Positions 4,745-5,628 of a stretch of 5,628 nucleotides of DNA are shown here, in pieces. Both the position numbers and the translations under genes were made by a program. Source of the stretch: JADMII01 sp036278595 (GTDB lineage: Bacteria; Chloroflexota; Dehalococcoidia; DSTF01; JACRBR01); contig DASUKS010000131.1 of the NCBI GenBank assembly GCA_036278595.1, positions 1 through 5,628 of the forward strand, read 5' to 3'. The notes under the pieces were generated by a model. It was not told the DNA's origin and did not search any database. It saw only the letters and a list, made by a program, of their open reading frames with translations. Within the stretch, counting starts at the first letter, position 1; each line of letters starts with the position of its first letter.

Positions 4745-5628
4745 CGCTCGATACGTCGCCCGCCGCGGCGCGCACGGACGACGCGCTCGACGCGTGCCTC
4801 GAGCGCGCGGTCGCGCACATGCGGTCGATCCAGCACCGCGACGGCTACTGGTGGGCCGAGCTCGAGTCGAACGCCACGATGGCCGCCGAGCACGTCATGC
4901 TCGAGCATGTGCTTGGCATCGTCGATGCGACGCGCATGCGCAAGCTTCAGCGCTACCTCCTCGGCCTGCAGCAGCTTGACGGCTCGTGGCCCGTGTACTA
5001 CGGCGGTCCCGGCGATGTCAGCGTCTCCGCGGAGGCCTACTTCGCGCTGAAGCTCACCGGCATGCCCACGGATGCGCCGCAGATGACCCGCGCCCGCGAC
5101 TTCGTGCGCGCGAAGGGCGGCATCGGCGCCGCGCGCATCTTCACGAAGATCTGGATGGCCATGTTCGGCCAGGTGGACTGGGCCGCGCTCCCCGCGATGC
5201 CGCCCGAGGCGATCCTCCTCCCGGACCGCTTCCCGCTGAACATCTACGAGTTCGCGTCGTGGGCGCGCGCGACGATGGTCGCGATCCTTGTCGTCTGGGC
5301 GAAGCGCCCCGTCGTGACGGGCACGCCCGGCGCTGAGGAGCTGTTCGTCGATCCCGCCGACCGGCGTCGCATTGAGTTCAAACGCGATGCGAAGCCGCTC
5401 TCGTGGCGCAACGCCTTCCTCGCGATCGACCGGTTGCTGAAGCTGCACGAACGCTCGCCGTGGAAGCCGCTGCGGTCGCGTGCGCTGCGTGCGTGCGAGG
5501 AGTGGATCGTCGACCACCAGGAGCGCGACGGCTCGTGGGGCGGTATCCAGCCGCCGTGGGTCTACTCGCTCATCGCGCTCAAGACGCTCGGCTACACCCA
5601 CGACCATCCCGTGATGGCCAAGGGGATC
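4741..5628 (+). CDS. shc: Squalene-hopene cyclase, N-terminal part (3' truncated)
   Basis: The frame opens at ATG 4741, overlapping the yjbQ stop as ATGA, and is still open at the right edge. It gives 296 of the roughly 630-680 residues usual for the family. The protein is a peripheral membrane cyclase that folds squalene into hopene and hopanol. Three QW-type repeats are visible: QHRDGYW (31-37), QQLDGSW (77-83) and QERDGSW (260-266). Also present are the family stretches GGPGDVSVSAEAY (88-100), FTKIWMAMFGQVDW (134-147), PLNIYEFASWARAT (165-178) and GGIQPPWVYSLIALKTLG (267-284). The catalytic DXDD motif lies about 100 residues further on and cannot be checked. Without it, a related terpene cyclase (for example one using a C35 or tetraprenyl substrate) is possible, but the N-terminal match favours a hopanoid cyclase. 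No squalene synthase or HpnCDE genes are in the window, so they must lie downstream or elsewhere. Confidence 0.93.
   Translation, partial: MTLDTSPAAARTDDALDACLERAVAHMRSIQHRDGYWWAELESNATMAAEHVMLEHVLGIVDATRMRKLQRYLLGLQQLDGSWPVYYGGPGDVSVSAEAYFALKLTGMPTDAPQMTRARDFVRAKGGIGAARIFTKIWMAMFGQVDWAALPAMPPEAILLPDRFPLNIYEFASWARATMVAILVVWAKRPVVTGTPGAEELFVDPADRRRIEFKRDAKPLSWRNAFLAIDRLLKLHERSPWKPLRSRALRACEEWIVDHQERDGSWGGIQPPWVYSLIALKTLGYTHDHPVMAKGI

Noticed and set aside
4723..5607. Minus-strand open frame (294 codons) opposite the cyclase gene
   Set aside because: The + strand frame is a clear squalene-hopene cyclase with QW motifs; the minus frame shows only low-complexity R/E/A/V content.
1..5628. CRISPR arrays, tRNA or rRNA genes, insertion sequences
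   Set aside because: No regularly spaced repeats, no cloverleaf or rRNA-like stretches, and no transposase motifs or terminal inverted repeats were seen on reading both strands.

Overview
The window is GC-rich bacterial DNA. Codons in the main genes end mostly in G or C, and Shine-Dalgarno (SD) sites are strong. The gene content includes a PadR regulator with a membrane partner, MEP-pathway IspH, a hopanoid cyclase and a PIN-like toxin-antitoxin pair. This fits a high-GC group such as Chloroflexota or Actinomycetota, but the lineage is an inference and cannot be settled from this window.

Left end (1-822). The C-terminal end of a NifU-like Fe-S scaffold protein runs in from the left edge on + and stops at 165. 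It converges on a two-gene minus-strand operon: a DUF433-family antitoxin (822 down to 595) followed by a DUF5615 PIN-like toxin (598 down to 218). Both genes appear to start with TTG and overlap as TTGA. A perfect 11-bp stem-loop, built from two copies of a palindrome inside the antitoxin gene, lies just ahead of the toxin start.

Middle (947-2368). A minus-strand pair encodes a PadR-family regulator and, 18 bases downstream, a membrane protein with about eight TM segments and a HAAS-like cytosolic head. The 135-bp gap between padR and the divergent operon holds a plausible + strand promoter and nested inverted repeats that could be operators.

Right half (2369-5628). A compact + strand operon encodes a short-chain polyprenyl diphosphate synthase, IspH, a YjbQ/UPF0047 protein and the N-terminal 296 residues of a squalene-hopene cyclase that runs off the right edge. 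Gaps are 2 bases or overlaps. Read as a pathway, IspH makes IPP/DMAPP, the prenyl synthase condenses them to FPP (or GGPP), an enzyme not in this window must make squalene, and the cyclase makes hopanoids. YjbQ has no established role in that pathway and is the odd member.

Most of this is recognisable family-level content. The least explained items are the stem-loop at the antitoxin/toxin junction, YjbQ locked into a hopanoid operon, and the symmetrical divergent promoter region.
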